The notes below the pieces were generated by a model. That model was not told where the DNA came from. It saw only the letters and a list, made by a program, of their open reading frames with translations, and searched no databases. This document shows positions 23,245 to 31,818 of a stretch of 64,000 nt of DNA, one piece after another (the first letter of the stretch is position 1; each line of letters opens with the position of its first letter). Location of the stretch: the NCBI GenBank assembly GCA_946185535.1, contig CAMHJX010000014.1, forward strand, positions 24,482 through 88,481, written 5' to 3'. The stretch is from an uncultured Bacteroidales bacterium. GTDB taxonomy: Bacteria; Bacteroidota; Bacteroidia; Bacteroidales; F082. The position numbers and the translations under genes are program-made.

Positions 23245-25356
23245 ATGAGCAACGGAGGATTGTACATTACCAAAAGGGACGGCAAGCAGGAAGCCTTCTC
23301 TTTAGACAAAATCAAAATCGCCATCAGCAAAGCTTTTCTCGCTTCGGGATTCTATGCCACTGATGAGGATTTGAATTCCATCTTGAGCCGCGTCCGCGTG
23401 ACCAACGGCATCACCGTGGAGGAAATCCAAAACCAGGTGGAGACGGCATTAATGGCGGAACAGTACTACACTGTAGCCAAAAACTACATCCTATACCGCC
23501 AGAAGCATACCGAAGACCGTGAGATCCGCGAGAAAATCGACTTCCTGAGCAACTATGTCAACGCTTCGAACGCCGCCACCGGCTCGAAATACGACGCCAA
23601 TGCCAATGTGGAGAAGAAGAACATCGCCACTTTGATTGGTGAGTTGCCCAAGTCGAGCTTCATCCGCATCAACCGCCGCCTGCTGACGGACCGTATCAAA
23701 GAAGTGTTTGGCAAAGAACTTGCCGACCGTTACCTCTATTTGCTCAACAACCATTTTATCTACAAGAACGACGAGACCAGTCTGGCCAACTACTGCGCTT
23801 CTATCACCATGTATCCTTGGCTTAACGAAGGCACGGCTTCCATCGGCGGCAACTCAACCGCTCCTACCAAGCTGCGTTCCTTCTGCGGCGGCTTTATTAA
23901 TATGGTGTTCATGGTCTCTTCGCAATTGTCTGGTGCCTGCGCCACGCCGGAGTTCCTGATGTATATGAACTACTTCATCGCCAAGGACTACGGCCAAGAC
24001 TATTACAAACGCGCTGACGAAGTGGTTGACTTTTCGTTGAAACCACGCACCATCGACAAGGTCATTACCGACTGCTTCCAGCAAATCGTCTATTCCTTGA
24101 ACCAACCTGCGGGCGCAAGGAATTACCAATCGGTGTTCTGGAATATCGCTTACTATGACAAGAATTATTTTGAGTCTCTGTTCGGCAACTTCTACTTCCC
24201 TGACGGCACAAAACCCGACTGGGAATCGCTGAGTTGGCTCCAGAAGCGCTTCATGAAGTGGTTCAATGCCGAACGCTTGAGAAGTGTGCTTACCTTCCCT
24301 GTGGAGACGATGGCCTTGCTCTCGAAAGACGGTGATGTCATCGACCAGGAATGGGGCGACTTCACCGCAGAGATGTATGCCGAAGGACACTCCTTCTTCA
24401 CCTACCTCAGCGACAACGCTGACTCACTTTCTTCGTGCTGCCGTCTGCGCAACGAAATCCAGGACAACGGCTTCAGCTACACCCTCGGTGCCGGTGGTGT
24501 TTCCACAGGCTCCAAGAGCGTGCTGACCATCAACCTGAACCGTTGCATCCAGTATGCCGCACGCAACAACATGCACTATCTCACCTTCCTTGAGGAAATC
24601 GTCGACCTCTGTCACAAAGTGCAGATTTGCTACAACGAGAACCTGAAGGAGCTGCAGAAAAAGGGTATGTTACCACTGTTTGACGCGGGTTACATTAATC
24701 TTGGTCGCCAGTATCTTACCATTGGCGTAAACGGCCTTGTGGAAGCTGCTGAATTCTTAAAAATCAAGATCTCTGACAACCCAGAATATGAAAAGTTTGT
24801 GCAGGATGTACTCGGGCTCATCGAGCGTTACAACAAAAAGTACTACTCGAAAAAAGACGGCCTGATGTTCAACTGCGAGATGATTCCCGCCGAGAATGTG
24901 GGCGTGAAACACGCCAAGTGGGACAGAGAGGACGGTTACGAGGTTCATCGCGATTGCTACAACAGCTATTTCTACATCGTGGAAGACCCCAATACCAATG
25001 TCCTCGACAAGTTCCGCCTCCACGGCGAGAAGTACATCAAGCACCTCACCGGCGGCTCGGCGCTCCACTGTAACTTAGAGGAACACCTCACCAAGGAACA
25101 GTACCGCCAGCTGCTGCGTGTGGCTGCCCGCGAAGGCTGTAACTACTTCACCTTCAACATCCCGAACACAATCTGCAACGACTGCGGCCACATCGACAAG
25201 CGTTACCTGAAGGAATGCCCCGAGTGCCACAGCCACAACATCGACTACCTGACCCGCATCATCGGTTACCTGAAGCGCGTCAGCAATTTCAGCGAGCCAC
25301 GTCAAGAGGAAGCCGCCCGCCGTTACTATGGAAAAATGGAGATGGACAGATGTTAA
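23245..25356 (+). CDS. nrdD: Anaerobic ribonucleoside-triphosphate reductase (class III)
   Basis: 703 aa, the usual length. It reduces ribonucleoside triphosphates to deoxy forms in anaerobes through a glycyl radical. The N-terminal 90 residues are an ATP-cone (ITKRDGKQEAFSLDKIKIAI). The C-terminal zinc site CNDCGHIDKRYLKECPEC is intact, followed by the radical site RIIGYLKR with Gly674. GTG-type alternatives are not needed: ATG at 23245 follows GAGCACATTAT. It overlaps nrdG by 7 bases. The whole unit lies behind a cobalamin riboswitch, which suggests that this B12-independent enzyme is turned down when cobalamin is available for a class II enzyme. Confidence 0.97.
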   Translation: MSNGGLYITKRDGKQEAFSLDKIKIAISKAFLASGFYATDEDLNSILSRVRVTNGITVEEIQNQVETALMAEQYYTVAKNYILYRQKHTEDREIREKIDFLSNYVNASNAATGSKYDANANVEKKNIATLIGELPKSSFIRINRRLLTDRIKEVFGKELADRYLYLLNNHFIYKNDETSLANYCASITMYPWLNEGTASIGGNSTAPTKLRSFCGGFINMVFMVSSQLSGACATPEFLMYMNYFIAKDYGQDYYKRADEVVDFSLKPRTIDKVITDCFQQIVYSLNQPAGARNYQSVFWNIAYYDKNYFESLFGNFYFPDGTKPDWESLSWLQKRFMKWFNAERLRSVLTFPVETMALLSKDGDVIDQEWGDFTAEMYAEGHSFFTYLSDNADSLSSCCRLRNEIQDNGFSYTLGAGGVSTGSKSVLTINLNRCIQYAARNNMHYLTFLEEIVDLCHKVQICYNENLKELQKKGMLPLFDAGYINLGRQYLTIGVNGLVEAAEFLKIKISDNPEYEKFVQDVLGLIERYNKKYYSKKDGLMFNCEMIPAENVGVKHAKWDREDGYEVHRDCYNSYFYIVEDPNTNVLDKFRLHGEKYIKHLTGGSALHCNLEEHLTKEQYRQLLRVAAREGCNYFTFNIPNTICNDCGHIDKRYLKECPECHSHNIDYLTRIIGYLKRVSNFSEPRQEEAARRYYGKMEMDRC

Positions 25357-25850
25357 AGTATGCTAATTTTGATATCGTCTTTCAGGAAGTTCCTGAAGAG
25401 GTGACGCTTGCCATTAATATCTCCAACTGTCCCAACCAATGCCCTGGTTGCCACAGCAAGTATTTGTGGGAAAACAAAGGCAACCCATTAAACACCAAAG
25501 AGTTATATCGCCTTGTGGAACAATACAAGACAGGCATCACCTGCGTGTGCTTCATGGGCGGCGACAACGAGCCCGAATCGGTGGCTCAATTGGCCAACCA
25601 AGTGAAAAAAGACTATGGGGTCAAAGTGGCTTGGTATTCCGGCAAGAACGACCTGCCACAAAATGTCTCCACCGACCATTTCGACTACATCAAGTTAGGC
25701 CGATATGTAGCTGAATTGGGCGCCTTGGACAGCGCCACCACGAACCAGCGCATGATGAAACGCCTGGCTGATGGGCGTGTGAAGGACATCACGGAGTGGT
25801 TCCGAAAGAACAAGAAAGTCACAGAGGTAGAAAAAAATCCGGCAGAGTGA
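25350..25850 (+). CDS. nrdG: Anaerobic ribonucleotide reductase activating protein
   Basis: 166 aa from the ATG at 25350, which overlaps the nrdD stop; the longer open frame lies inside nrdD and is rejected. The radical SAM motif is CPNQCPGCH (CxxxCxxC) near residue 27. MGGDNEPE is the SAM-binding glycine motif. It makes the glycyl radical in NrdD using S-adenosylmethionine and a [4Fe-4S] cluster. The C-terminus EVEKNPAE is encoded by the upstream half of the terminator hairpin. Confidence 0.95.
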   Translation: MLKYANFDIVFQEVPEEVTLAINISNCPNQCPGCHSKYLWENKGNPLNTKELYRLVEQYKTGITCVCFMGGDNEPESVAQLANQVKKDYGVKVAWYSGKNDLPQNVSTDHFDYIKLGRYVAELGALDSATTNQRMMKRLADGRVKDITEWFRKNKKVTEVEKNPAE

Positions 25851-25867
25851 TTCTGTCGGATTTTTTT
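25831..25867 (+). terminator. Terminator of nrdDG
   Basis: AAATCCGGCAGA pairs with TCTGTCGGATTT (one G-U or mismatch) and is followed by seven T. The stem overlaps the last codons and stop of nrdG. Being A-rich on the other side, it can also work for the convergent gene at 25910. Confidence 0.9.
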
Positions 25868-25909
25868 GTCATTCCATTGCTGAGCCATGGCACATCGAGG
25901 TTCAACAAG

Positions 25910-27121
25910 TTATTCTTTTACAAATCCCTCACCATTCCAAAGGTATTTCGGTGTTTTGTCACCCCTATAAGAACTCCATCTAGTTTCATCCATACCCGCG
26001 TAAGTCTCCTCGCAATCGTAAGGATAAAGCTCAACATTCAAAAAAAGAGGTGGTGTGAAATCAAAATTGACATGGTAAAATGGAGCCTTGTCATAATAGT
26101 TCTCTTTAAAATCGGCGATTTCAGCTTTGTATGGATCTGTTTTCGAGGGATTGAGCAACAGTTCCAATTCAGGCAATGGCAAAATGTCCGATATGGTATC
26201 GAAAACGCCATCCTTATAAGTGTGAGTAGCATAAGTATAGCTCCCTGCACAGCCTGGACCAGCAAAACAACTTTCGGATATCACAAGGAATCCGCCATCC
26301 TTCAACGGATAACAATAAACGCCTTCACTAGAGTAGCAACCTTCACAACCAGGATCGTAACCACCTGAGTAAGAAAGAGGATAGTAGCCCGACGCTTCTT
26401 CAATGTTGGGGAATCGTTGTGTGAAGATATCTTCCGCAATCGTTGCTGTTTCCAGAGGTTGGAGGACAAACTTTTCGCCATCCCATTGGTAAACGATATC
26501 TCTCATGAGTTCCAAATCAATCTCTCCCCATTGCTCACAGCCGTTACCCTCGGCACTGACGATAAGTGCGCCATTATCTTTAAGACCATAAAGAAGATAC
26601 CATTGGGGGTGTTTGTTGTACTGAGCAATGATGTCTTGAACTTGCGCCTCACGTCCTTTGCATTTCTCGCTGTCGAGCATGAGACGCATCTCAGGCACAG
26701 GCAAGATGTTACCTACTTTGTTGATTTCTCCGTTTTTGCAAATGAAGGTGCTGTCGTACCATTCCATAGTCGCCTCACATTGCGAATTGTAACTGTACAT
26801 CGCCATATAACCGCCATCTTTCATCGGCAAGGCATAATAGTTTTCATTGATTTCGCAAAATTGTTCCTCTATCTCGTATGAATCGTAGACATGATAAACC
26901 TGCTGGTCAGGTGTTTGGGGAAGGTTTTTTATGAACTCGAAGAAACTGTCGGGAACGCTCGGAAGCTGATACATGTCATCATCTTCTTCAGTCACTTCCA
27001 CATTTTCCGTTGTTACTGTGTCAACGGTCGGTTGATTGTTACTGCTGTTGTGGTTTCCCTTTCCTGCGCAACCGAAGAGGATGAGTGCGGAGAGGGATAG
27101 GATTAGGATTTGTTTTTTCAT
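25910..27121 (-). CDS. Lipoprotein of unknown function with duplicated domain
   Basis: 403 aa. The signal peptide ends in the lipobox ILFGC, followed by an N/T/E-rich linker. The two halves share features: YYALPMKDGGYMAMYSYNSQC (about residue 95) resembles VYCYPLKDGGFLVISESCFAG (about 265), and KVGNILPVPEMRLML resembles TISDILPLPELELLL, so the protein appears to be an internal duplication. Several cysteines (CEGC, GPGC) may form disulfides. No enzymatic motif is seen. It is convergent with nrdDG, and its upstream side is a perfect 32-nt palindrome (27141-27172). Confidence 0.55.
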   Translation of the reverse strand: MKKQILILSLSALILFGCAGKGNHNSSNNQPTVDTVTTENVEVTEEDDDMYQLPSVPDSFFEFIKNLPQTPDQQVYHVYDSYEIEEQFCEINENYYALPMKDGGYMAMYSYNSQCEATMEWYDSTFICKNGEINKVGNILPVPEMRLMLDSEKCKGREAQVQDIIAQYNKHPQWYLLYGLKDNGALIVSAEGNGCEQWGEIDLELMRDIVYQWDGEKFVLQPLETATIAEDIFTQRFPNIEEASGYYPLSYSGGYDPGCEGCYSSEGVYCYPLKDGGFLVISESCFAGPGCAGSYTYATHTYKDGVFDTISDILPLPELELLLNPSKTDPYKAEIADFKENYYDKAPFYHVNFDFTPPLFLNVELYPYDCEETYAGMDETRWSSYRGDKTPKYLWNGEGFVKE

Positions 27122-27140
27122 GTTGTTTATTTTTTAAAAA

Positions 27141-27172
27141 TTGTAGAGACGGTGTGCACACCGTCTCTACAA
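27141..27172. repeat. GAGACG-family palindromic repeat, perfect copy
   Basis: A perfect 32-nt palindrome: TTGTAGAGACGGTGTG and its exact reverse complement CACACCGTCTCTACAA. It is the cleanest copy of the family, between the start of the lipoprotein gene and the end of proS, both on the minus strand. Confidence 0.85.
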
Positions 27173-27181
27173 AGGTTTTCA

Positions 27182-28909
27182 TTAATCTTCAGGCGTCAAT
27201 GCCGCAATCATTTCAGCAATCTTGGCCTTCACCTCGCCAACCACATTGTCGGGGCTGAGGTCGGCCTTGAAGCTCTTGTCGCGGGCTGCGAACTCGATGG
27301 CGTTGCGTTCCAGCGTCTTCGGGCTGACCACGATGCGCAGCGGCACACCGAGCAGGTCAGCATCGGAGAACATCACGCCTGCGCTGATGTTGCGGTCGTC
27401 ATAGATGACCTCCACGCCCGCCTTCTTCAGGTCTTCGTAGAGCTTGTCGGCCACACGGCGCACATTCTCGTCACCTACGCGCAAAGCGCAAATCTGCACC
27501 TGCCAAGGAGCGATGGTGATGGGCCAAATCGGACCGTAGTCATCGTGGCTCACCTCGCAGACCGAGGCAATCAAACGACCCACGCCGATGCCGTAGCAGC
27601 CCATGATGGGGTATTTCAGCGTGTTGTCGCTGTCGAGGTACTGCATGTTCATCGACTCGGTGTATTTCGTGCCGAGCTGGAAGATGTTGCCCACCTCGAT
27701 GCCGCGGCTGATGGTGATGCTGTGCTTGCCACACACGGGGCAGATGCCGCCAGCGGTGGCCTTGGCCACGCTGTCGTACTTCACCTCGCCGAGGTCGCGG
27801 GCCATGTTCATGCCCTTGTAGTGGTAGTTCTCCTTGTTGGCACCCGCCACGAAGCTGTTCAAGGTCTTCAGCGACTCATCATAGACTACGGTGATGCCTT
27901 CAGGCAAGCCCTTGGGGCCGATGAAGCCAGGGCAGATACCCATCTCGGGGGTGACGGTGGCGGCATGCACTTCGGCACAAAGCAGGTTGCGGAGCTTGGT
28001 CTCGTTCACTTCAAGGTCGCCGCGTAAGAAGACAATGACCAACGAGTCATCCATGTTACGCTGATAGAGCACGGCCTTGCAAGACTGAAGAGGCGACTTG
28101 TGCAGGTAGTTGCACACATCCTCGATGGTCTTCTGTTCTGGGGTGTAGACCTCCTCCAAAGGCTCGATGGGGTATTCTTCGTTGTGGACGATGCAGTCGG
28201 CGGCTTCGCTGTTGGAGCGGTAACCGCATTCGGGGCAGATGACGATGGTGTCTTCACCAATGTCGGTGAGCAGCATGAACTCATGCGAGATGCGGCCACC
28301 CATCATACCCGAGTCGGACTTGACGGCCACGACCTGCGGCACGCCAGCACGAGCGAAAATGCGGTCGTAAGCGTGGTAAGCCTTGGCGTAGTATTGCTCC
28401 AAATCCTCTTGCGAGGTGTGGAAGCTGTAGGCATCCTTCATCGTGAACTCACGGGTACGGATGAGGCCACCACGCGAACGGGGTTCGTCGCGGAACTTGG
28501 TCTGGATCTGATAGATCATAAAGGGGTATTGCGTGTAGCTCTTCGCGGCATCGCGGGCCAGCTGAACAGCGGCTTCTTCGTGGGTCATGCCCAGCACCAT
28601 ATCGATACCATTACGGTCCTTGAAGCGGAGCAGCTCCGAACCGATGCTGTTGTAACGCCCAGACTCCTGCCACAGCGTGCCTGGCATCACGACGGGGAAC
28701 ATGACTTCCTGTCCGTCGATGCGGTCCATCTCCTCACGGATGATATTCTCGATCTTCTTCGCGATGCGCTTGGCCGGCATAAAGAAAGAAAACAGACCGG
28801 TACCTACCGACTTGATATATCCACCACGCACCATCAACGCCTGACTGTCGAATACGCAGTCGGCTGGTGCCTTCTTGAATCGTTCGCCTAATAATGTTGC
28901 AACTTTCAT
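27182..28909 (-). CDS. proS: Prolyl-tRNA synthetase, bacterial type
   Basis: 575 aa, the length of the bacterial form with the editing (INS) domain. Class II motifs are present: MVRGGYIKSVGTGLFSFFM near the N-terminus, TKFRDEPRSRGGLIRTREF (motif 2) and GCYGIGVGRL (motif 3). The editing domain lies between motifs 2 and 3 (about residues 225-395) and includes zinc-like cysteines (CPECGYRS and CPVCGKH). It charges tRNA-Pro and clears mischarged alanine. TAACTTTGC at 28940-28948 is its -7 box. Confidence 0.97.
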   Translation of the reverse strand: MKVATLLGERFKKAPADCVFDSQALMVRGGYIKSVGTGLFSFFMPAKRIAKKIENIIREEMDRIDGQEVMFPVVMPGTLWQESGRYNSIGSELLRFKDRNGIDMVLGMTHEEAAVQLARDAAKSYTQYPFMIYQIQTKFRDEPRSRGGLIRTREFTMKDAYSFHTSQEDLEQYYAKAYHAYDRIFARAGVPQVVAVKSDSGMMGGRISHEFMLLTDIGEDTIVICPECGYRSNSEAADCIVHNEEYPIEPLEEVYTPEQKTIEDVCNYLHKSPLQSCKAVLYQRNMDDSLVIVFLRGDLEVNETKLRNLLCAEVHAATVTPEMGICPGFIGPKGLPEGITVVYDESLKTLNSFVAGANKENYHYKGMNMARDLGEVKYDSVAKATAGGICPVCGKHSITISRGIEVGNIFQLGTKYTESMNMQYLDSDNTLKYPIMGCYGIGVGRLIASVCEVSHDDYGPIWPITIAPWQVQICALRVGDENVRRVADKLYEDLKKAGVEVIYDDRNISAGVMFSDADLLGVPLRIVVSPKTLERNAIEFAARDKSFKADLSPDNVVGEVKAKIAEMIAALTPED

Positions 28910-28968
28910 ATCTGATTTTTTTTGTTCTCAATTGAAGCCGCAAAGTTACGCTTTTTTTTGGTATGTAT

Positions 28969-29001
28969 ATAAAAAACCTCCCGTCGTTGCCAACAGGAGG
29001 T
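28969..29001 (-). terminator. Terminator of the susCD-PNGase operon
   Basis: On the minus strand ACCTCC (28996-29001) pairs with GGAGGT (28976-28981), followed by six T, starting 26 bases past the stop of the PNGase F-like gene. Confidence 0.8.
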
Positions 29002-29026
29002 CTTGCAGTTTAAGGTTTTGGTGTTC

Positions 29027-31696
29027 TTAGTTCTGGATCATCACCTTCTTCGTCACCACCTTGCCTCCAATGACATGGATGAAGTACATACCTGAAGGCA
29101 GGTCGCTCACATCGACAGTGGTCGAGCCCTTCATGCTGAACTGGCGCACCTGTACACCCTGGGCGTTGATGATACGGACAGTGGTACGACCCTTCTCATA
29201 ATCCGTGGAGATGGTCATATTGCTTCTCACAGGATTGGGAGCGATGTTCACTTGGAAAGCATCGTCATCGACATCAAACAGCTCAGAAACATCGGTAAGG
29301 ATATCGGTGTTGTGACTGTAGGTCACCAATTTACCAGAGACCCTCAAAATCGGGTTGCTGGAGTTTTCGCAATCCGGGCAGCTGTTCTGGCCGCTCACGC
29401 AATCGGGATAGTTGGGGTGGCATTGATCGATATAGGTCGGGTCGAACTCATAGAGCACATCGGCGTGGCCATTGGCGAGATAGTTGTCGAGGCTGTAGTC
29501 CCAAACCATACTCATACTACCTGGGCACCAGCCAGCACGAGCGTAGGTCCAGGTGCCGTTTTGAGGTTGACAGCCTGCGGGATTGGGGCTACAGGTTTCC
29601 CAGAGGTGCTGCGTGTAGGTTGTGGCACCATTAATCTTGACATTGTGCGTGGCTTCGTAGAACTCGGCGGCGTTGCCCGTGTTGTATGCACCATTACCCG
29701 TGTCGCTCCAGTTGTGGCCAGAGGTCGTGATTTGCAGTTTTGCCTTCTCAACACATGGGTCAAACACGACATTGCGAGTCGGGACGGGACATGGGTCTGA
29801 ATAATCACCGAAGGCATAGTTGCCATACCAAATCTCCTGCATATCTACATAAGGATACTCAGGTGTGCCCTTGGTATATTCAAAGATAGCGGTGGGGTTG
29901 TAGCCGTCACCCGTGGCATACTGTTCGCTATAGTACTCGAATTCGACAAGTCCCTGCAGCACGGAGGTGAAGTCGGTCACATCAAGGTCGTCAACGCATT
30001 CCACGCCAAACGGGGTGATATAACGACAGAGTTCCACCCATTCGCCACGGTAGTTTTTCACACGAACATAACTGATGTGGTCGTAGGTATTGCAGTTGCC
30101 GTTCACGCAGTTGTGCAGATAATGCAGATTGATGGCTTTGAAAGCATTGACATGGGTCGGGAAGGCGTATTCGCCATGGTCGGTAAACTGTGAGGTAGTT
30201 GCCACCATCTCGCCATTCATTGCGGAAACCACCATGTCATCGTAGTCGGTAGTCACCTCAAAGGTGTTGGAGGCTGTGGTGACCTTGCCACCCGTCTGCG
30301 TAATGCTTACCGTCATGTTGTAGGTACCTACGCTCGAGGGGGTCCAAGTGGTATACCAATAGCCGTTTTCCGGTTTGTTGGGATAATCTGTCTTCAAATA
30401 CAACTCTTGTCCATCCACCTCACATTTCACTTGCTCAAACTTGATGGCATTGGCATGTTCGATATAAGCACTCAACACAATCATCACGGGATTCTCGAAG
30501 TCGGGCATAAACACCTTGGTTCCTTCGTAGGGACGACGAATGGTAATCTCGGGTTCATAGTTTTCGGGATCCACCACATAGAAAGTACGGGTCACCGTGG
30601 GAGCAGGCTGCCATTGTGTGCCGTCGCCACCTTGGATGGCTTTCACCTTCACTGTGCCTTCCTCACCCGTGAGGGTCAGGATGTTGCCTTCAACGGTGGC
30701 AGGACCTTGGGCAACCTCAAAGGTCACAGGCAGTCCTGAAGTAGAAGTGGCTTCAAGGGTAATAGGCGCATTATAGACCAACTGGTCGGGGATTTCAGCG
30801 AAGTCGATAAACTGTGCAGCCAGTCCACCAGGGATATGGCGCACGGTGAAGTTGTCGAAACCGCCCCAGCCGCTGTTGAGCATATAAATATAGTGCCACA
30901 TGGCAGGGTCGTATTTGTCACCACTACCAGGAGTGAGACCAGCATTGACGCCTTGGCATTCCGGAACTGCTTCCCATTCGGCATCGAGATCGTCATACTT
31001 CATAAAGAGGGTGACGGCACCTTGACCATCGTTGGCGTCAAGGTCGATGGAGACCTTCCAACGGTACCAATGGCTGTCCGATCCGATAGGCTGGATATTG
31101 CTGGTGATGGTGTTGTTGGGCAGCACCACGCCGTTCATGAAGAGCGGATTGCTCGGGTTGACGCCGGTCATCATCAGATAGATACCACCATCGGGAATCG
31201 TGCTGTTCTCATCGGGATAGACAGGCTCACAGATGGCGTTGGCAGAGGAGGCCTTACGCAAAGGAGGAAGGACTGAGCCATCGCCGTCGCCGTCATAGCC
31301 GATACCGAAGAAGTCGCCCCACCATTGGCGGAGGATGTCGCATTCAAACTCGATGATACCACCATTTGAGAAGTCGAAACCATATTGGGTGATGTCGTGC
31401 GTGGCGATGTCGCCAAAAGCAGTACCAGAGGCATCAGAGAACACACCTATGGTCTCGTCGGCCGTCGGGATGGGAGGTGTGGTGCCCCAGAAGTGGCCCA
31501 TATAGTCGGTGTACAAGGGAGTGAAGGCTCCATTGCCTGCGTGGTGCACGCGGACATACCAGCCGTCCTGGCCATTGAGGAGATGGTTCGGGTTCTCTCC
31601 ATACTCATAATCGTTGAAGTCGAAGGTCTTTTCGACTTGGGCATTCATCCCAAAGGAGAAGGCCAAAAGCATAAGGATTAGTGATAGTTTTTTCAT
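29027..31696 (-). CDS. Secreted PNGase F-like glycoamidase with T9SS sorting domain
   Basis: 889 aa. Signal peptide 1-20. Residues 22-290 resemble a concanavalin-like lectin fold (FDFNDYEYGENPN, then GGFDNFTVRHIPGG). Residues 300-480 are two Ig-like modules. Residues 485-795 match peptide-N-glycosidase F: FPTHVNAFKAINLHYLHNC, CNTYDHISYVRVKNYRGEW, then RAGWCPGS at 720-727. By hand alignment to the flavobacterial enzyme, catalytic Asp60, Glu118 and Glu206 correspond to D539, E591 and E678, with near-equal spacing (58/88 there, 52/87 here). Residues 815-889 are the sorting domain (IAPNPVRSNMTIS, then SGMYFIHV). PNGase F cleaves the Asn-GlcNAc bond of N-glycoproteins. It follows susC-susD on the same strand with a 122-base gap. 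Confidence 0.8.
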   Translation of the reverse strand: MKKLSLILMLLAFSFGMNAQVEKTFDFNDYEYGENPNHLLNGQDGWYVRVHHAGNGAFTPLYTDYMGHFWGTTPPIPTADETIGVFSDASGTAFGDIATHDITQYGFDFSNGGIIEFECDILRQWWGDFFGIGYDGDGDGSVLPPLRKASSANAICEPVYPDENSTIPDGGIYLMMTGVNPSNPLFMNGVVLPNNTITSNIQPIGSDSHWYRWKVSIDLDANDGQGAVTLFMKYDDLDAEWEAVPECQGVNAGLTPGSGDKYDPAMWHYIYMLNSGWGGFDNFTVRHIPGGLAAQFIDFAEIPDQLVYNAPITLEATSTSGLPVTFEVAQGPATVEGNILTLTGEEGTVKVKAIQGGDGTQWQPAPTVTRTFYVVDPENYEPEITIRRPYEGTKVFMPDFENPVMIVLSAYIEHANAIKFEQVKCEVDGQELYLKTDYPNKPENGYWYTTWTPSSVGTYNMTVSITQTGGKVTTASNTFEVTTDYDDMVVSAMNGEMVATTSQFTDHGEYAFPTHVNAFKAINLHYLHNCVNGNCNTYDHISYVRVKNYRGEWVELCRYITPFGVECVDDLDVTDFTSVLQGLVEFEYYSEQYATGDGYNPTAIFEYTKGTPEYPYVDMQEIWYGNYAFGDYSDPCPVPTRNVVFDPCVEKAKLQITTSGHNWSDTGNGAYNTGNAAEFYEATHNVKINGATTYTQHLWETCSPNPAGCQPQNGTWTYARAGWCPGSMSMVWDYSLDNYLANGHADVLYEFDPTYIDQCHPNYPDCVSGQNSCPDCENSSNPILRVSGKLVTYSHNTDILTDVSELFDVDDDAFQVNIAPNPVRSNMTISTDYEKGRTTVRIINAQGVQVRQFSMKGSTTVDVSDLPSGMYFIHVIGGKVVTKKVMIQN

Positions 31697-31759
31697 AATA
31701 ATAAATTTGAAGATTTAAAGATTCAAAATTCAAGATTTAAAGATTCAAGTTTGCCCTTC

Positions 31760-31808
31760 GGGAATGGAGTGCTCTGTCTTCTAAATAAAGGAGAGGACTT
31801 CCATTCCC
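31760..31808. repeat. Inverted repeat between susD and the PNGase gene
   Basis: GGGAATGGA (31760-31768) pairs with TCCATTCCC (31800-31808). It may moderate readthrough from susD into the PNGase gene. Next to it, at 31710-31750, AAGATTTAAAGATTCAA occurs twice in direct orientation. Confidence 0.6.
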
Positions 31809-31818
31809 ATAGGGAATC

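Noticed and set aside
27110-28027. A 305-codon open frame antisense to proS
   Set aside because: It is a shadow of the GC-biased proS gene; composition and lack of motifs argue against coding.
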